NCBI RefSeq assembly: GCF_047730075.1
Contig: NZ_CP159831.1
Location: forward strand, 2,914,001-2,978,000
Length of the DNA: 64,000 nt
Source of the DNA: Njordibacter sp905182035
Lineage (GTDB): Bacteria > Pseudomonadota > Gammaproteobacteria > Pseudomonadales > Balneatricaceae
Direction: 5' to 3'
A model generated the notes under the pieces. The model saw nothing but the letters and a program-made list of their open reading frames with translations. It was not told the DNA's origin and ran no database searches. Positions 35,276 to 44,810 of the stretch are shown here, in pieces (position 1 is the stretch's first letter; every line of letters begins with the position of its first letter). Both the position numbers and the translations under genes were made by a program.

Positions 35276-36643
35276 CTAACCCTCTACTTGGGTTAGGGTC
35301 TGGTCAAGAGACTTCCTCGTCTTCTCGATCAATTCATCAATTTCTAGTTTACTAATAATCAAAGGCGGACACATGATCATACTGTCCCCCACAGCCCGCA
35401 TAACCAAGCCGTTAGCCAAGGCATAATCACGACAAATACCACCAATACCTACCTCTTTAGGGTAATTGGCATGGCTCTCTTTATCCTTTACTAGCTCTAT
35501 CGCCGCCATTAAACCAATGCCACGAATTTGGCCAACTAGGGGATGATCCCGCAATTCGGCTAACCGTTGCTGCAGGTATGGTCCAGTTTCATCTCGAACC
35601 AGCGCTATCATACCTTCATTTTCAATAATACTGACGTTAGCCGAAGCTACTGCTGCCGCAACTGGGTGGCCAGAATAGGTATAACCGTGGGCAAACTCAC
35701 CACTTTCTATCACTACCTTAGCCACTCGGTCACTAATCAATACACCACCAATAGGCATATAACCTGAAGATAGGCCCTTAGCAATAGTCATAAGGTCTGC
35801 CTCAATACCAAGGGTTTCACATGCAAACCAGTTACCTGTGCGGCCAAAACCAGTAATCACTTCGTCAGCAATGAGTAATATGTCGTATTTTTTACAGATG
35901 CGCTGGATTTCTGGCCAGTAGCTCGCTGGTGGCACAATAACGGCACCTGCACCCTGTACTGGTTCACCAATAAAGGCGCCCACGTTTTCTGCACCACACT
36001 CAATAATTTTGGTTTCTAGGGCTTGTGCCGCTCGTAACCCTAGCTGCTCTTCAGTTTCACCAGCCAAGGCTTCGTGATACCAATGAGGCTGCATGATGTG
36101 CTCAATGCCATCAATGATACCACCCTGGTCGTGCATGCCTTTCATGCCCCCTAAGCTCATGGAGGCCATGGTGCTGCCGTGATATGCATTGTCACGAGAT
36201 ATGATAATACGCTTATTTGGTTGGCCTTTGGCCTGCCAATAGTGACGAACCATGCGCACGTTAGTGTCGTTAGACTCAGAGCCAGAACCAGTGAAAAATA
36301 CGTGACTGATATGATCAGGCGCTAGTTTTTTAAGCTGTGCAGCTAATTTAATGACTGGTGGGTGTGCCGTACCAAAAAAGCTATTATAGTAAGGTAGTTC
36401 GCGCATTTGCTTGGCAGCTACATCGGCTAACTCATGACGCCCATATCCAATGTTTACACACCAAAGACCTGCCATACCATCTAGCACTTTACCGCCTTCA
36501 GAATCGTATATATAACAGCCGTCTGCGCCAGTGATGATGCGCGTGCCTTTTTCGTGCATGGCTTTCGAATCAGTGAACGGGTGCATGTAATGCTGCTTGT
36601 CGAGTTCTTGTAGTGCTTTAGTGTCGTGTTGTTTTGCGTTCAT
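35276..36643 (-). CDS. spuC: Polyamine-pyruvate aminotransferase (SpuC-like)
   Basis: A 455-aa class III PLP aminotransferase. The PLP lysine sits in MTIAKGLSSGYMPIGG, the aspartate in LLIADEVITGFGRTG, and GSGSESNDTNVRMVRHYW binds the cofactor phosphate. In Pseudomonas SpuC moves the amino group of putrescine or cadaverine to pyruvate. It is the last gene of spuA-spuB-spuC, 15 nt behind spuB, with AGAGGAAA before its ATG. Confidence 0.92.
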   Translation of the reverse strand: MNAKQHDTKALQELDKQHYMHPFTDSKAMHEKGTRIITGADGCYIYDSEGGKVLDGMAGLWCVNIGYGRHELADVAAKQMRELPYYNSFFGTAHPPVIKLAAQLKKLAPDHISHVFFTGSGSESNDTNVRMVRHYWQAKGQPNKRIIISRDNAYHGSTMASMSLGGMKGMHDQGGIIDGIEHIMQPHWYHEALAGETEEQLGLRAAQALETKIIECGAENVGAFIGEPVQGAGAVIVPPASYWPEIQRICKKYDILLIADEVITGFGRTGNWFACETLGIEADLMTIAKGLSSGYMPIGGVLISDRVAKVVIESGEFAHGYTYSGHPVAAAVASANVSIIENEGMIALVRDETGPYLQQRLAELRDHPLVGQIRGIGLMAAIELVKDKESHANYPKEVGIGGICRDYALANGLVMRAVGDSMIMCPPLIISKLEIDELIEKTRKSLDQTLTQVEG

Positions 36644-36658
36644 TTTATTAATTTCCTC

Positions 36659-38002
36659 TTAAACACTTAATAGCAGATATTCACGTTCCCAAGAACTGAT
36701 GACCTGCATAAAATTATCATTTTCTTTTTCTTTCACAGATAAATACGCTTTCACAAATCGATCACCAAATATTTCTCGTAATGGCTCACATCGATCTAAC
36801 TGAATAAGGGCCTCAGTTAGGCTGCGGGGTAATTCTCTTGTACCTTTATCGTAGGCGCTACCTTCAACAGGGGCGCTAGGCTCCAACTTTTCTTGCATGC
36901 CTAAATAACCACAAGCTAAGGTTGCTGCCATAGCCAAATAAGGGTTTGCGTCGGCGCCTCCTACTCTGTTCTCAACACGAATATTAGGGCCTGTTTTTTC
37001 TGGCACTCGTAAACCGACAGTACGATTATCGAAGCCCCAGTGCATGTTCACTGGTGCCGATTCGTCCTTCAAAAAGCGTCGGTAAGAGTTTACGTTAGGA
37101 GCAAATAAAGCGGTGGCCGCTTTGGTGTATTTTTGTAAGCCACCAATATAGTGTTTGAGGACATCACTGATGCCGCCATCTGCACCTACAAAGATATTGT
37201 TGCCCTGCGCATCCAATACACTTTGATGTATATGCATGGAGCTGCCAGCTTGGTTTTGTAATGGCTTAGCCATAAAGGTAGCCGATAAATCGTGTTTGAA
37301 AGCGGCTTCTCGCAAGGTACGCTTAAACAAGAACACCTGATCAGCAAGAGATAAGGCTTCACCATGGCGGAAGTTAATTTCCATCTGCCCTAAACCTTCT
37401 TCATGGATCAGAGTTTCTAGATCGAGATTCTGCGCTTCGCAGTAGTCGTAAACGTCTTCAAATAATGGGTCAAATTCATTCACAGCATCTATACTATAAG
37501 ACTGACGGCCGGTTTCAGCACGGCCAGTTCGCCCTATCGGTGGTTGCAGAGGAGAGTCTGGGTTCATACTTTTTTGGGTAAGGTAAAACTCAGCTTCTGG
37601 CGCCACAATAGGTGTGAGTCCCAAGTCTGAATATAATTTAAGTACCTTTCGCAATATCGTTCGTGGTGCCAGATCAACCAATTCGCCATGGATATCATAA
37701 CAATCATGAATAATTTGTGCCGTAGGCTCACTCGCCCAGGGCAATAGATGGGCTGCATTAGGGTCTGGCTTTAGGTAGACATCAATTTCTGCGGGGTCAA
37801 TCATGCTGTAATCGTCTAAATAGTCCCCCGTAACTGTGGCTACCAATACACCTTCTGGCAAGCGGATGCCCGCATCATCGCAAAACTTAGATGCAGGCAT
37901 AATTTTACCCCGCGCAATACCCGTAAGGTCGCTAACAATGCATTCAACTTCCGTTATTTTATGTTCTTTTAGCCATGCTTTTAGGCCATTAAAATTGGTC
38001 AT
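36659..38002 (-). CDS. spuB: Gamma-glutamylpolyamine synthetase (SpuB/PuuA-like)
   Basis: A 447-aa glutamine-synthetase-fold ligase. Motifs include PEAEFYL, the metal/glutamate region GSSMHIHQSV, NSYRRFLKDESAPV and VENRVGGADANPYLAMAA. PuuA/SpuI-type enzymes join glutamate to an amino group of putrescine, spermidine or a diamine. Four base pairs separate it from spuA. A glutamylmethylamide synthetase (GmaS) was considered because tmm is in the window, but the amidohydrolase, aminotransferase and PuuB neighbours favour polyamines. Confidence 0.88.
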   Translation of the reverse strand: MTNFNGLKAWLKEHKITEVECIVSDLTGIARGKIMPASKFCDDAGIRLPEGVLVATVTGDYLDDYSMIDPAEIDVYLKPDPNAAHLLPWASEPTAQIIHDCYDIHGELVDLAPRTILRKVLKLYSDLGLTPIVAPEAEFYLTQKSMNPDSPLQPPIGRTGRAETGRQSYSIDAVNEFDPLFEDVYDYCEAQNLDLETLIHEEGLGQMEINFRHGEALSLADQVFLFKRTLREAAFKHDLSATFMAKPLQNQAGSSMHIHQSVLDAQGNNIFVGADGGISDVLKHYIGGLQKYTKAATALFAPNVNSYRRFLKDESAPVNMHWGFDNRTVGLRVPEKTGPNIRVENRVGGADANPYLAMAATLACGYLGMQEKLEPSAPVEGSAYDKGTRELPRSLTEALIQLDRCEPLREIFGDRFVKAYLSVKEKENDNFMQVISSWEREYLLLSV

Positions 38003-38005
38003 AGA

Positions 38006-38776
38006 TCACCGACTGCCTTGGCTTTGCAAACGACCATTACAGGCGCTAGCAAAGGCAGAAAAAATAGATTGATAGAGGTCGTCGTTAGTTGCTTGGTACT
38101 CTGGATGCCATTGCACTGCTAGGTTAAAGGTTTGGCTATTGGGGTCGGTGATGGCTTCAACTAAACCATCCTCAGACATCGCTTCAACCCTTAGGCCTTT
38201 ACCCACCTGATGGACACCCTGCCCATGTAACGAGTTTACCCGAACCTCTGACATACCGAACAACTGCTGGAGTAAACCGTCGTTAGCTAAGGTGACACTG
38301 TGGCTGTGGCCATATTGAATTTCTATTGCATCAGCTTTGTTTTCCCGATGGTCATTATAGCAATCCAGTTCTTGCACATGCTGATGTAAACTTCCACCAT
38401 AGGCCACGTTCATTTCTTGAAAACCTCGACAAATGGCCAGTAAGGGCACTCCCTGCTTTATAGCCGCTGGAATGAGCGCTAATGCTAGGCTATCTCTAGC
38501 CTTATCATGCTGGGTTCCTGCACGACTGACTGCGCCATAATGATGTGGCTCAACGTTGCTGTATCCACCAGGTAAAAGCACACCGTGAAGGTGGGTTAAT
38601 AAGGCGTCTATGTCCATATCTAATTGGTTATCTGCATTAGTTAAGGCTGGAATTAAGACCGGCACCGCTCCCATTGCATCAACCACGGCACGGGCGTATT
38701 TCTCGCTCACGCGGTGGTAAGGATGTAGGCCATCTTGGTTTACTTCACACACAAGGCCGATGAGAGGTTTAGACAT
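38006..38776 (-). CDS. spuA: Gamma-glutamyl-GABA-type hydrolase (SpuA/PuuD-like)
   Basis: A class I glutamine-amidotransferase-like hydrolase (peptidase C26), 256 aa. Nucleophile in PLLAICRGFQEMNVAYGG, and the histidine/glutamate pair in VQWHPEYQ. It removes glutamate from gamma-glutamylated amino acids formed in the glutamylpolyamine route. The frame opens at a TTG at 38806; the ATG at 38776 is where homologues begin (KPLIGLVCE), though no clear ribosome-binding site is seen. First gene of the leftward operon. Confidence 0.88.
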   Translation of the reverse strand: MSKPLIGLVCEVNQDGLHPYHRVSEKYARAVVDAMGAVPVLIPALTNADNQLDMDIDALLTHLHGVLLPGGYSNVEPHHYGAVSRAGTQHDKARDSLALALIPAAIKQGVPLLAICRGFQEMNVAYGGSLHQHVQELDCYNDHRENKADAIEIQYGHSHSVTLANDGLLQQLFGMSEVRVNSLHGQGVHQVGKGLRVEAMSEDGLVEAITDPNSQTFNLAVQWHPEYQATNDDLYQSIFSAFASACNGRLQSQGSR

Positions 38777-39077
38777 ATAGGTAGCGCTAAATAACGATTG
38801 ACTCAAGTCCTCGACAATAGCATAAACCGGTTTTAATCTTCAAGTTATATGTATATTATTATGAACACTTTGATGAAGCCAACAATGCTTTTATGAATTA
38901 TATTCAAGTTATTGTTTTATAGCAGTTAATTTAATATTTATGTTCATTAATGAATAAATTTAATGTTCTTTTTATACAAATTAATTGTATTATTTCAAAC
39001 ATATCGTTTTAGAAGCTTGTCTATCGCCACCTTTCTGATACCATCTCAGAAAACCCTATTAAAAGAGATTTTAAACC
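38777..39077. promoter_or_regulatory. Divergent polyamine promoter region with GAACA-type operators
   Basis: An AT-rich 300-bp gap between spuA and the rightward synthetase. E. coli PuuR binds a 15-bp asymmetric site reported as AAAATATAATGAACA. Here 38853-38867 reads ATATTATTATGAACA (12 of 15), the complement of 38941-38955 ends in TAATGAACA (10 of 15 overall), and 38964-38978 carries a third TGTTC word in the same orientation. A PuuR-like repressor gene is in the same block. Confidence 0.55.
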
Positions 39078-40454
39078 ATGCCCCATGCCATCGCTCCAAG
39101 CAGCGAAGCCGAAGCATTTCTCGCAGCTAACCCAGACCTTGTGAGCGTAGATTTATTACTGCCCGATCAGCATGGTGTTTTACGAGGCAAACGCATTCCT
39201 GCGCAGGAGTTGCTCAAAGTTTATGAGCAGGGCCTTTATTTGCCTGGTTCAGTGTTCGCCCTTGATATCAATGGCAACACCGTAGAGAGCACCGGTATTG
39301 GGTTTGATACGGGTGACTGTGACCAGCCCTGTAGAGTAATACCCCACACCTTAACTATGGTGCCATGGCAAAACAAACCTGTGGCTCAATGTTTAATCAC
39401 TATGGAACAAACCCCTGGCGAAGCTTACTTTGCTAACCCACGCCACGTTTTAGATCAGATCTGCGACCAATATCAGAGCCAAGGCCTAACCCCGATGGTA
39501 GCCGTTGAGTTGGAATTTTACCTCACCGATGCCAAGCGCCTTAAATCAGGCCTGTTACAGCCCCCAATAGCACCAATAACAGGCCTTCGCGAGTCAGACA
39601 CTCAGGTTTATGCAGTAGACAATTTAGATGACTATAGTGCGCTTCTAGATGACATCGTGCTTGCTGCCCAGGGGCAAAACATACCGGCATCTACAGCAGT
39701 AGCAGAGTATGCCCCTGGGCAGTTTGAAATAAACCTGCAGCATGTTGCAGATCCTGTATTGGCTTGCGACCAAGCCATATTGCTAAAGCGCATCATCAAA
39801 AGTGTGAGCCGAAAACATGGTTTTGGCGCCACCTTTATGGCTAAGCCCTATGCCGATCAAGCTGGCAGTGGCATGCACATCCATATGAGCTTGCTGGATG
39901 ATTCTGCAACTAACGTATTCGCTTGTGATCAGAAGAACCAACCCAATGCTATGTTAGGCAAAGCCTTAGCTGGCTTACAGGCCACTATGGCTGATACCAT
40001 GGCCCTGCTCTGCCCCAAGGTTAATTCATACCGTCGCTTTCAACCCGGCTTCTTTGTTGCCATGGCCCCAACATGGGGAGTAGATAACCGTACCGTTGCC
40101 TTGCGCATTCCTAATGGCTCCGGTGCTGCAACACGCATTGAACACCGTGTAGCAGGGGCTGATGCCAACCCTTATTTGGCCATGGCCGCATTGCTTTCGG
40201 GTGCGCTTCATGGCATTAATAATGATTTAGATTTGGGCCCTCAAACCACCGGCAATGGTGCAGAAAAAACAACCTCGAGTTTGCCATTGAATTGGGTGGA
40301 TGCCTACGGTATTTTAGCCAAAAGCAAATTTGCTGCAAACGCCTTTGGAGCTGATTTTCTGTGGGTATATGTCCAGGTGCAGCAACAAGAATATACCGAG
40401 TTTAACCGCCATGTAAGCAGCTTAGAAATAGACTGGTACCGGCGCACACTTTAA
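39078..40454 (+). CDS. spuI: Second gamma-glutamylpolyamine synthetase (SpuI/PuuA-like)
   Basis: A 458-aa glutamine-synthetase-fold ligase, clearly paralogous to spuB but diverged. Motifs VELEFYLTDAKR, GSGMHIHMSLLDD, NSYRRFQPGFFVAMAPTWGV and IEHRVAGADANPYLAMAA. Two such ligases flanking one promoter suggests different polyamines or diamines for each, as in pseudomonads with several PauA enzymes. AAGAGA precedes the ATG. puuB follows 14 nt later. Confidence 0.88.
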   Translation: MPHAIAPSSEAEAFLAANPDLVSVDLLLPDQHGVLRGKRIPAQELLKVYEQGLYLPGSVFALDINGNTVESTGIGFDTGDCDQPCRVIPHTLTMVPWQNKPVAQCLITMEQTPGEAYFANPRHVLDQICDQYQSQGLTPMVAVELEFYLTDAKRLKSGLLQPPIAPITGLRESDTQVYAVDNLDDYSALLDDIVLAAQGQNIPASTAVAEYAPGQFEINLQHVADPVLACDQAILLKRIIKSVSRKHGFGATFMAKPYADQAGSGMHIHMSLLDDSATNVFACDQKNQPNAMLGKALAGLQATMADTMALLCPKVNSYRRFQPGFFVAMAPTWGVDNRTVALRIPNGSGAATRIEHRVAGADANPYLAMAALLSGALHGINNDLDLGPQTTGNGAEKTTSSLPLNWVDAYGILAKSKFAANAFGADFLWVYVQVQQQEYTEFNRHVSSLEIDWYRRTL

Positions 40455-40468
40455 ATTGCAGGATTTTT

Positions 40469-41749
40469 ATGAGCCAAGCACACACCCACTCTTACTACGC
40501 TGCGAGTGCTAACAAACATATTCAGTGCCCCACATTACAAGGCAGCCACAGTGCCGATGTATGCGTTGTAGGTGCTGGAATTACTGGACTTAGCGCCGCC
40601 TTAAATTTGGCAGAACGAGGTTATAAAGTCACAGTTGTTGAAGCTAACTTAGTGGGCTGGGGCGCCTCTGGGCGCAGTGGTGGGCAAATGATTTTTGGTT
40701 TTGGCTGCGATATGTCCGTGATCGAAAAATCTGCTGGCAAACTAGCAGCTAAAGCCATGTGGGGCATGTCTTTAGAGGCCATTGATATCCTGCGACAGCG
40801 TGTAGACAAACACCAAATTCAATGTGACTTGCAGCAAGGTCACCTTCATGCCGCGATAAAACCGAGGCAGATGCGGGAACTGGAAGAATGGCAGGCCTCG
40901 TTAGAAAAACAGTATGGTTATGCCAGCTTAAGCCTTTGGAGCCAGCAGCAAGTGCAATCAAAAATGGCTAGTGAGCGTTATATAGGTGGGCTTTATGATG
41001 CCAACTCTGGCCATATTCACCCTCTCAATTACACGTTAGGTTTAGCAAAAGCGGCTTTGGACGCAGGCGTCACCATTTACACAGATTCTGCAGTAACTAA
41101 GGTGACCAGAAAATCTCAGGCCAATATTTGTCATACTACACAGGGGCAAATTACCACTCAACAGGTGCTTTTCTGTGGCAACGCCTATATGGGTAAACTG
41201 GTACCTGAAATTAGTAACAAAATAATGCCTGTTGGCACTTACATTGGCGCTACGGAACCACTAGGGAAAGCCCGAGCTGAGGCTCTGATCAATAACAACA
41301 TGGCCGTTGCTGACATTAATTTTGTATTGGATTATTTCCGCATGTCTGCAGATTATCGTATGTTATTTGGTGGCCGAGTTAGCTACTCCACCTTAGCACC
41401 CCCAAACCTGACACATTCTATGCGCCAACGTATGTTAGGCGTGTTCCCACAATTGGCAGACGTTAATATGGACTATTCTTGGGGTGGTAATGTTGCCATC
41501 ACCATGAACCGTGGGCCTCACTTTGGTCGCGTTGGCAAAGACTTATATTTTGCTCAAGGTTTTTCTGGCCACGGTATTGCTGCAACAGGTTTGGCTGGGA
41601 AGCTACTCGCTGAAGCGGTGGCAGGACAAGCTGAACGATTTGATCTATTCAATGAAATTAGCCACTTACCTTTTCCTGGCGGCACCCTATTTAAAACACC
41701 AGCACTTATGTTGGCCATGGCTTGGTATCGTTTACGGGATATGTTGTAG
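40469..41749 (+). CDS. puuB: Gamma-glutamylputrescine oxidase-like FAD oxidoreductase
   Basis: A 426-aa D-amino-acid-oxidase-fold flavoprotein. Dinucleotide motif VVGAGITGLSAALNLAERGY at about 33-52, GWGASGRSGGQ, and a C-terminal GFSGHGIAATGLAGK. PuuB/PauB oxidises the glutamylated amine to an aldehyde. It is 14 nt behind the second synthetase. The aldehyde dehydrogenase (PuuC/KauB) that should act next is not in the window. Confidence 0.88.
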   Translation: MSQAHTHSYYAASANKHIQCPTLQGSHSADVCVVGAGITGLSAALNLAERGYKVTVVEANLVGWGASGRSGGQMIFGFGCDMSVIEKSAGKLAAKAMWGMSLEAIDILRQRVDKHQIQCDLQQGHLHAAIKPRQMRELEEWQASLEKQYGYASLSLWSQQQVQSKMASERYIGGLYDANSGHIHPLNYTLGLAKAALDAGVTIYTDSAVTKVTRKSQANICHTTQGQITTQQVLFCGNAYMGKLVPEISNKIMPVGTYIGATEPLGKARAEALINNNMAVADINFVLDYFRMSADYRMLFGGRVSYSTLAPPNLTHSMRQRMLGVFPQLADVNMDYSWGGNVAITMNRGPHFGRVGKDLYFAQGFSGHGIAATGLAGKLLAEAVAGQAERFDLFNEISHLPFPGGTLFKTPALMLAMAWYRLRDML

Positions 41750-41765
41750 TAACGGCAGGGTTGAA

Positions 41766-42311
41766 TTAGTGAGATACATTGCCATTGTTGGCACTCACGA
41801 CTTTGGCAGTAACATCACCTAAGTTACGAAAACGATGGGGCAGGTGGGTATGGAAAAAATAACCGTCTCCTGTGACCAACTGGTAAACCTGCTGATCCAC
41901 AGTTAACTCAATTTCACCTTGCACAACGATGCCAGCTTCTTCACCATCGTACTTAATCATATCCTCACCAGTGTCAGCTCCAGGGGGGTAGGTTTCGCTA
42001 AGCATCGAGATATTGCGGTCTGCAACACTGTGGCCAATGAGTTTTATAGCTACGCCCTGAGCACTCATATCTGCCTGTTCGTTGGCCTTAAAAACCACTT
42101 GATTGCTCATTACTAGATCGGTGGTAAAAAACTCTTCCACACCCATAGGAAACCCTTTCAGCACTTTAAGCAGAGAGCTAAATGAAGGGCTTACGGTGTT
42201 TTTTTCAATCATGGAGATGGTGCTATTAGTCACCCCCGCACGTTTGGCCAACTCTCGTTGTGAAAGTCCTAGGCGTTTACGAATCGTTTTTAATCTGGCA
42301 CCTAAGTCCAA
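41766..42311 (-). CDS. puuR: XRE-cupin repressor, PuuR/PauR-like
   Basis: A 181-aa regulator with an N-terminal helix-turn-helix (LGLSQRELAKRAGVTNSTIS) and a C-terminal cupin domain (about 105-175). PuuR in E. coli and PauR in Pseudomonas have this design and repress polyamine catabolism. The start is a TTG with a strong GGGAGGAAG 6 nt upstream, and no other start fits. It converges on puuB (16-bp gap). The candidate operators in the 38.8-39 kb region are its probable targets. Confidence 0.87.
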   Translation of the reverse strand: MDLGARLKTIRKRLGLSQRELAKRAGVTNSTISMIEKNTVSPSFSSLLKVLKGFPMGVEEFFTTDLVMSNQVVFKANEQADMSAQGVAIKLIGHSVADRNISMLSETYPPGADTGEDMIKYDGEEAGIVVQGEIELTVDQQVYQLVTGDGYFFHTHLPHRFRNLGDVTAKVVSANNGNVSH

Positions 42312-42338
42312 GGCACTTCCTCCCTATGTTAGTGTGGT

Positions 42339-44138
42339 TTAGCATTCCTGTAACGGGATGCGGACACGAACCTTTACACCTTCATCAACCACAGTATTAA
42401 TATCAACAATTCCACCTAGAGATCGCGCACGTTCATCCACTCCAGACAAACCAAAACCCACCTTGCTGTCTAGTGGATCAAAACCAATGCCGTTATCTTC
42501 AACACAAATGTTCATGTGTCGGTCAGAAACATCTAAAACCACCTTCAGTTTAGTTAGCTTAGCGTATTTGACCGCATTATTTACCAGCTCTTGCACTATA
42601 CGATAGCTTGCAATGCTATATATTTCTTCTACATTATTCACCGAGTCATCAATATTAAGATCTAAGTCAATATTTTGCTCATCTAAATGAAAAGCAAGAA
42701 TACACTGCTCAACGGCCACCTTTAAACCAAACATGTCTAGTGCCTCAGGCCTTAAGCGTTGAATCATATCACGCATGGTCTCATACAGCGCATCTGCTTG
42801 AGAGGTGATATCTTGAGCGTAAGTTGCTACCTCTTGCATGGTTTCTACAGATTCAAGTATGTGGGCATTAATCTTTATGGCCGTGAGGGTTTGGCCAAAC
42901 TCATCATGTAGCTCTCTAGCAATGTGGTGAATTTGGTCCTCTTGCACCCTTATTAGCTGTTGTGCCAAGTGGGTATTTTCGTCATTCTTTCGCTGCAGTT
43001 CTTTGGTGCGATGTGTAACCATCACTTCTAAATTTGCATGCTGCTGACTTAGCTCTGTGAGTACATTATCCCGCTGTAGTTCGAGTCTATACTTGGCGAA
43101 TGAGTTATGGTAATGGATACCATAGGCAATATACATGGCGAAGAGTAGCAGCCCCATAATTTGAAGGTGTTGGGAATAGAGTCCTGCAGGCTGCGCTATA
43201 GACAGGGTAAAGGGCTGACCCAAGTCATCTAGTTCACGTTCCTCTAACAAGGTATCTATTTCAATGATTGGCAATGAGGCTGTTTGAGGAAGAATTTCTT
43301 CTGCAGCTAACTTACGCTCTTTGCCGTGAAGTAGCCGGACACTTGCCAAAGGTACAGTATTAACCACAGATGCCAGCATAGTATCTGTTTTTATTATCAG
43401 CAATACCGCCAGGCCGCCTTGCGCATTATTTGGTAATGCTCCAAGGCCACCTTGCGAATAACGCCGCTCCATCGCAGTCGCTGTATCTCGCGTATCCAAC
43501 ACCTTGATTAGTGCATAACCACGCCCACCTTCTTTTAGTTTGTAAGGTTGAGAGGCTACAGGTTCGCCCGTGACCAAGGAGGCCAGAAGAGGGTCCCGCA
43601 TACTGGCTACAGACATCATGTCAAATCCCATAAGGCCTTTAACTGATTCAAGATAGGGGTCTATAAAAAAAATAGGGAAGTGCATGGGCACCCCATCAAT
43701 GGTATCGAAGGGCTTGACCGTGGAGCTGTTCTTAGGCACATAGCGTGTGACCTTATAATCTCGGTAACCCATATTACGCATGCGCTCTTCGTGTTCAGCT
43801 TTGTTAGCCGGGTCAATGCTAACCAGTGCCTCAAACATATAAATATGTGGGTACGCATCACGCATGCGCCTAGTGAAGTCGCGTGTTTGTTGAAGCTTAT
43901 TGGTGCCAATACTCGTAAGTAAACTACCAAAGCCAGCTAAAGCCGCATCATTGATTACAAGCTGTTCATGAATTTGATTGATCGCGTCGTTTGCGTCGTG
44001 ATCAAAACTTATTCGTTGGCTGTTGATAGCCACAGCGCCAACTAGGGATAGCACCACTGCCACACTAAAGGACCACAACAAAAAACTCAACAGAGTTGAA
44101 GGGCGTCTTAAATAATCTAGATGACTACCTTTTTCCAC
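42339..44138 (-). CDS. CHASE-domain sensor histidine kinase (NarX-type core)
   Basis: A 599-aa membrane sensor. Helix near 17-40, a periplasmic CHASE domain about 70-290 (MFEALVSIDPANKAEHE), a second helix near 327-345, a coiled coil, a HisKA_3 phosphoacceptor (ARELHDEFGQTLTAIK) and an ATPase domain (NNAVKYAK, DNGIGFD, GFGLSGVDERARSLGG). Start is GTG with AAGGA 8 nt ahead. HisKA_3 kinases normally pair with a LuxR-type regulator; none is adjacent. It lies just upstream of puuR on the same strand (27-bp gap), so cotranscription is possible. Ligand unknown. Confidence 0.9.
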   Translation of the reverse strand: MEKGSHLDYLRRPSTLLSFLLWSFSVAVVLSLVGAVAINSQRISFDHDANDAINQIHEQLVINDAALAGFGSLLTSIGTNKLQQTRDFTRRMRDAYPHIYMFEALVSIDPANKAEHEERMRNMGYRDYKVTRYVPKNSSTVKPFDTIDGVPMHFPIFFIDPYLESVKGLMGFDMMSVASMRDPLLASLVTGEPVASQPYKLKEGGRGYALIKVLDTRDTATAMERRYSQGGLGALPNNAQGGLAVLLIIKTDTMLASVVNTVPLASVRLLHGKERKLAAEEILPQTASLPIIEIDTLLEERELDDLGQPFTLSIAQPAGLYSQHLQIMGLLLFAMYIAYGIHYHNSFAKYRLELQRDNVLTELSQQHANLEVMVTHRTKELQRKNDENTHLAQQLIRVQEDQIHHIARELHDEFGQTLTAIKINAHILESVETMQEVATYAQDITSQADALYETMRDMIQRLRPEALDMFGLKVAVEQCILAFHLDEQNIDLDLNIDDSVNNVEEIYSIASYRIVQELVNNAVKYAKLTKLKVVLDVSDRHMNICVEDNGIGFDPLDSKVGFGLSGVDERARSLGGIVDINTVVDEGVKVRVRIPLQEC

Positions 44139-44241
44139 GGTGAAAATCCTTGCGTCTGCCTCTGCTGCTGGCGCTATTGTTTTACTGGTCGCAGTAGCGA
44201 TCTAATAAGTAATAAAGGCATTGTTAGGCTAAATTGGTTTT

Positions 44242-44790
44242 TTAATACTTTTTAGGTTTTGTTATAAATGCTTTTAATATAAGTATTATTCCAGTAAGGA
44301 TTATCAAATAAGTCAGACCTATCATTATCAATTTAAATAAGTTGAGTCCGGAGCCCAATGAAACCAATGTTTCAGATATTGCGCCTGAATTTAAATAGGT
44401 TTCTAACATCAATAATTCAACGAAATTCTCAGACCAATCGGCTATCATACCCAAGACAGTAGGAGCTAACAATAATAGACGCTTGTTTTTAAAGAGATAT
44501 ATAATCCAAGAGCCATTCATCACAGTAGAAACAACCGCAAAAATTATGTCCCATAATTGAAGGAATTGGCTATAGCAAAGAAGCTGAGCCTGATCCCTTG
44601 CGTGAAAAAACTCTTGAACTATCTCTATATTGTAAATAGAAAGACCTAGTGAATTTGACCCAATATCTAACCTGAAACAGCCACTTAGAGGCACTAAAAC
44701 TAGTGAGATGTACAAGATAAATACTAAAGTTAATCCTAAAGCACAATATAGATTTCTGTGATTATTGAAGTATTTAAATGTCTTGATCAT
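44242..44790 (-). CDS. Hypothetical membrane protein, four to five helices
   Basis: I do not recognise a characterised family. About 182 aa from the ATG at 44790 (a TTG at 44805 is the alternative; neither has a clear ribosome-binding site). Four or five hydrophobic helices; one loop carries MIADWSENFVE, a D-x-x-E-N pattern also seen in uncharacterised membrane proteins. AT-rich with rare-looking codons compared with flanking core genes. Six bases behind the next gene upstream if read from the TTG, so the two form a unit. Confidence 0.7.
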   Translation of the reverse strand: MIKTFKYFNNHRNLYCALGLTLVFILYISLVLVPLSGCFRLDIGSNSLGLSIYNIEIVQEFFHARDQAQLLCYSQFLQLWDIIFAVVSTVMNGSWIIYLFKNKRLLLLAPTVLGMIADWSENFVELLMLETYLNSGAISETLVSLGSGLNLFKLIMIGLTYLIILTGIILILKAFITKPKKY

Positions 44791-44810
44791 AGTTTTATCT
44801 ATCAATTTTT

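Noticed and set aside
36659..40454. Gamma-glutamylmethylamide synthetase (GmaS) of a methylamine pathway linked to tmm
   Set aside because: Both ligases are embedded with a PuuD-type hydrolase, SpuC aminotransferase, PuuB oxidase and PuuR-type repressor, and no N-methylglutamate dehydrogenase genes are seen, so polyamine use is the better reading.
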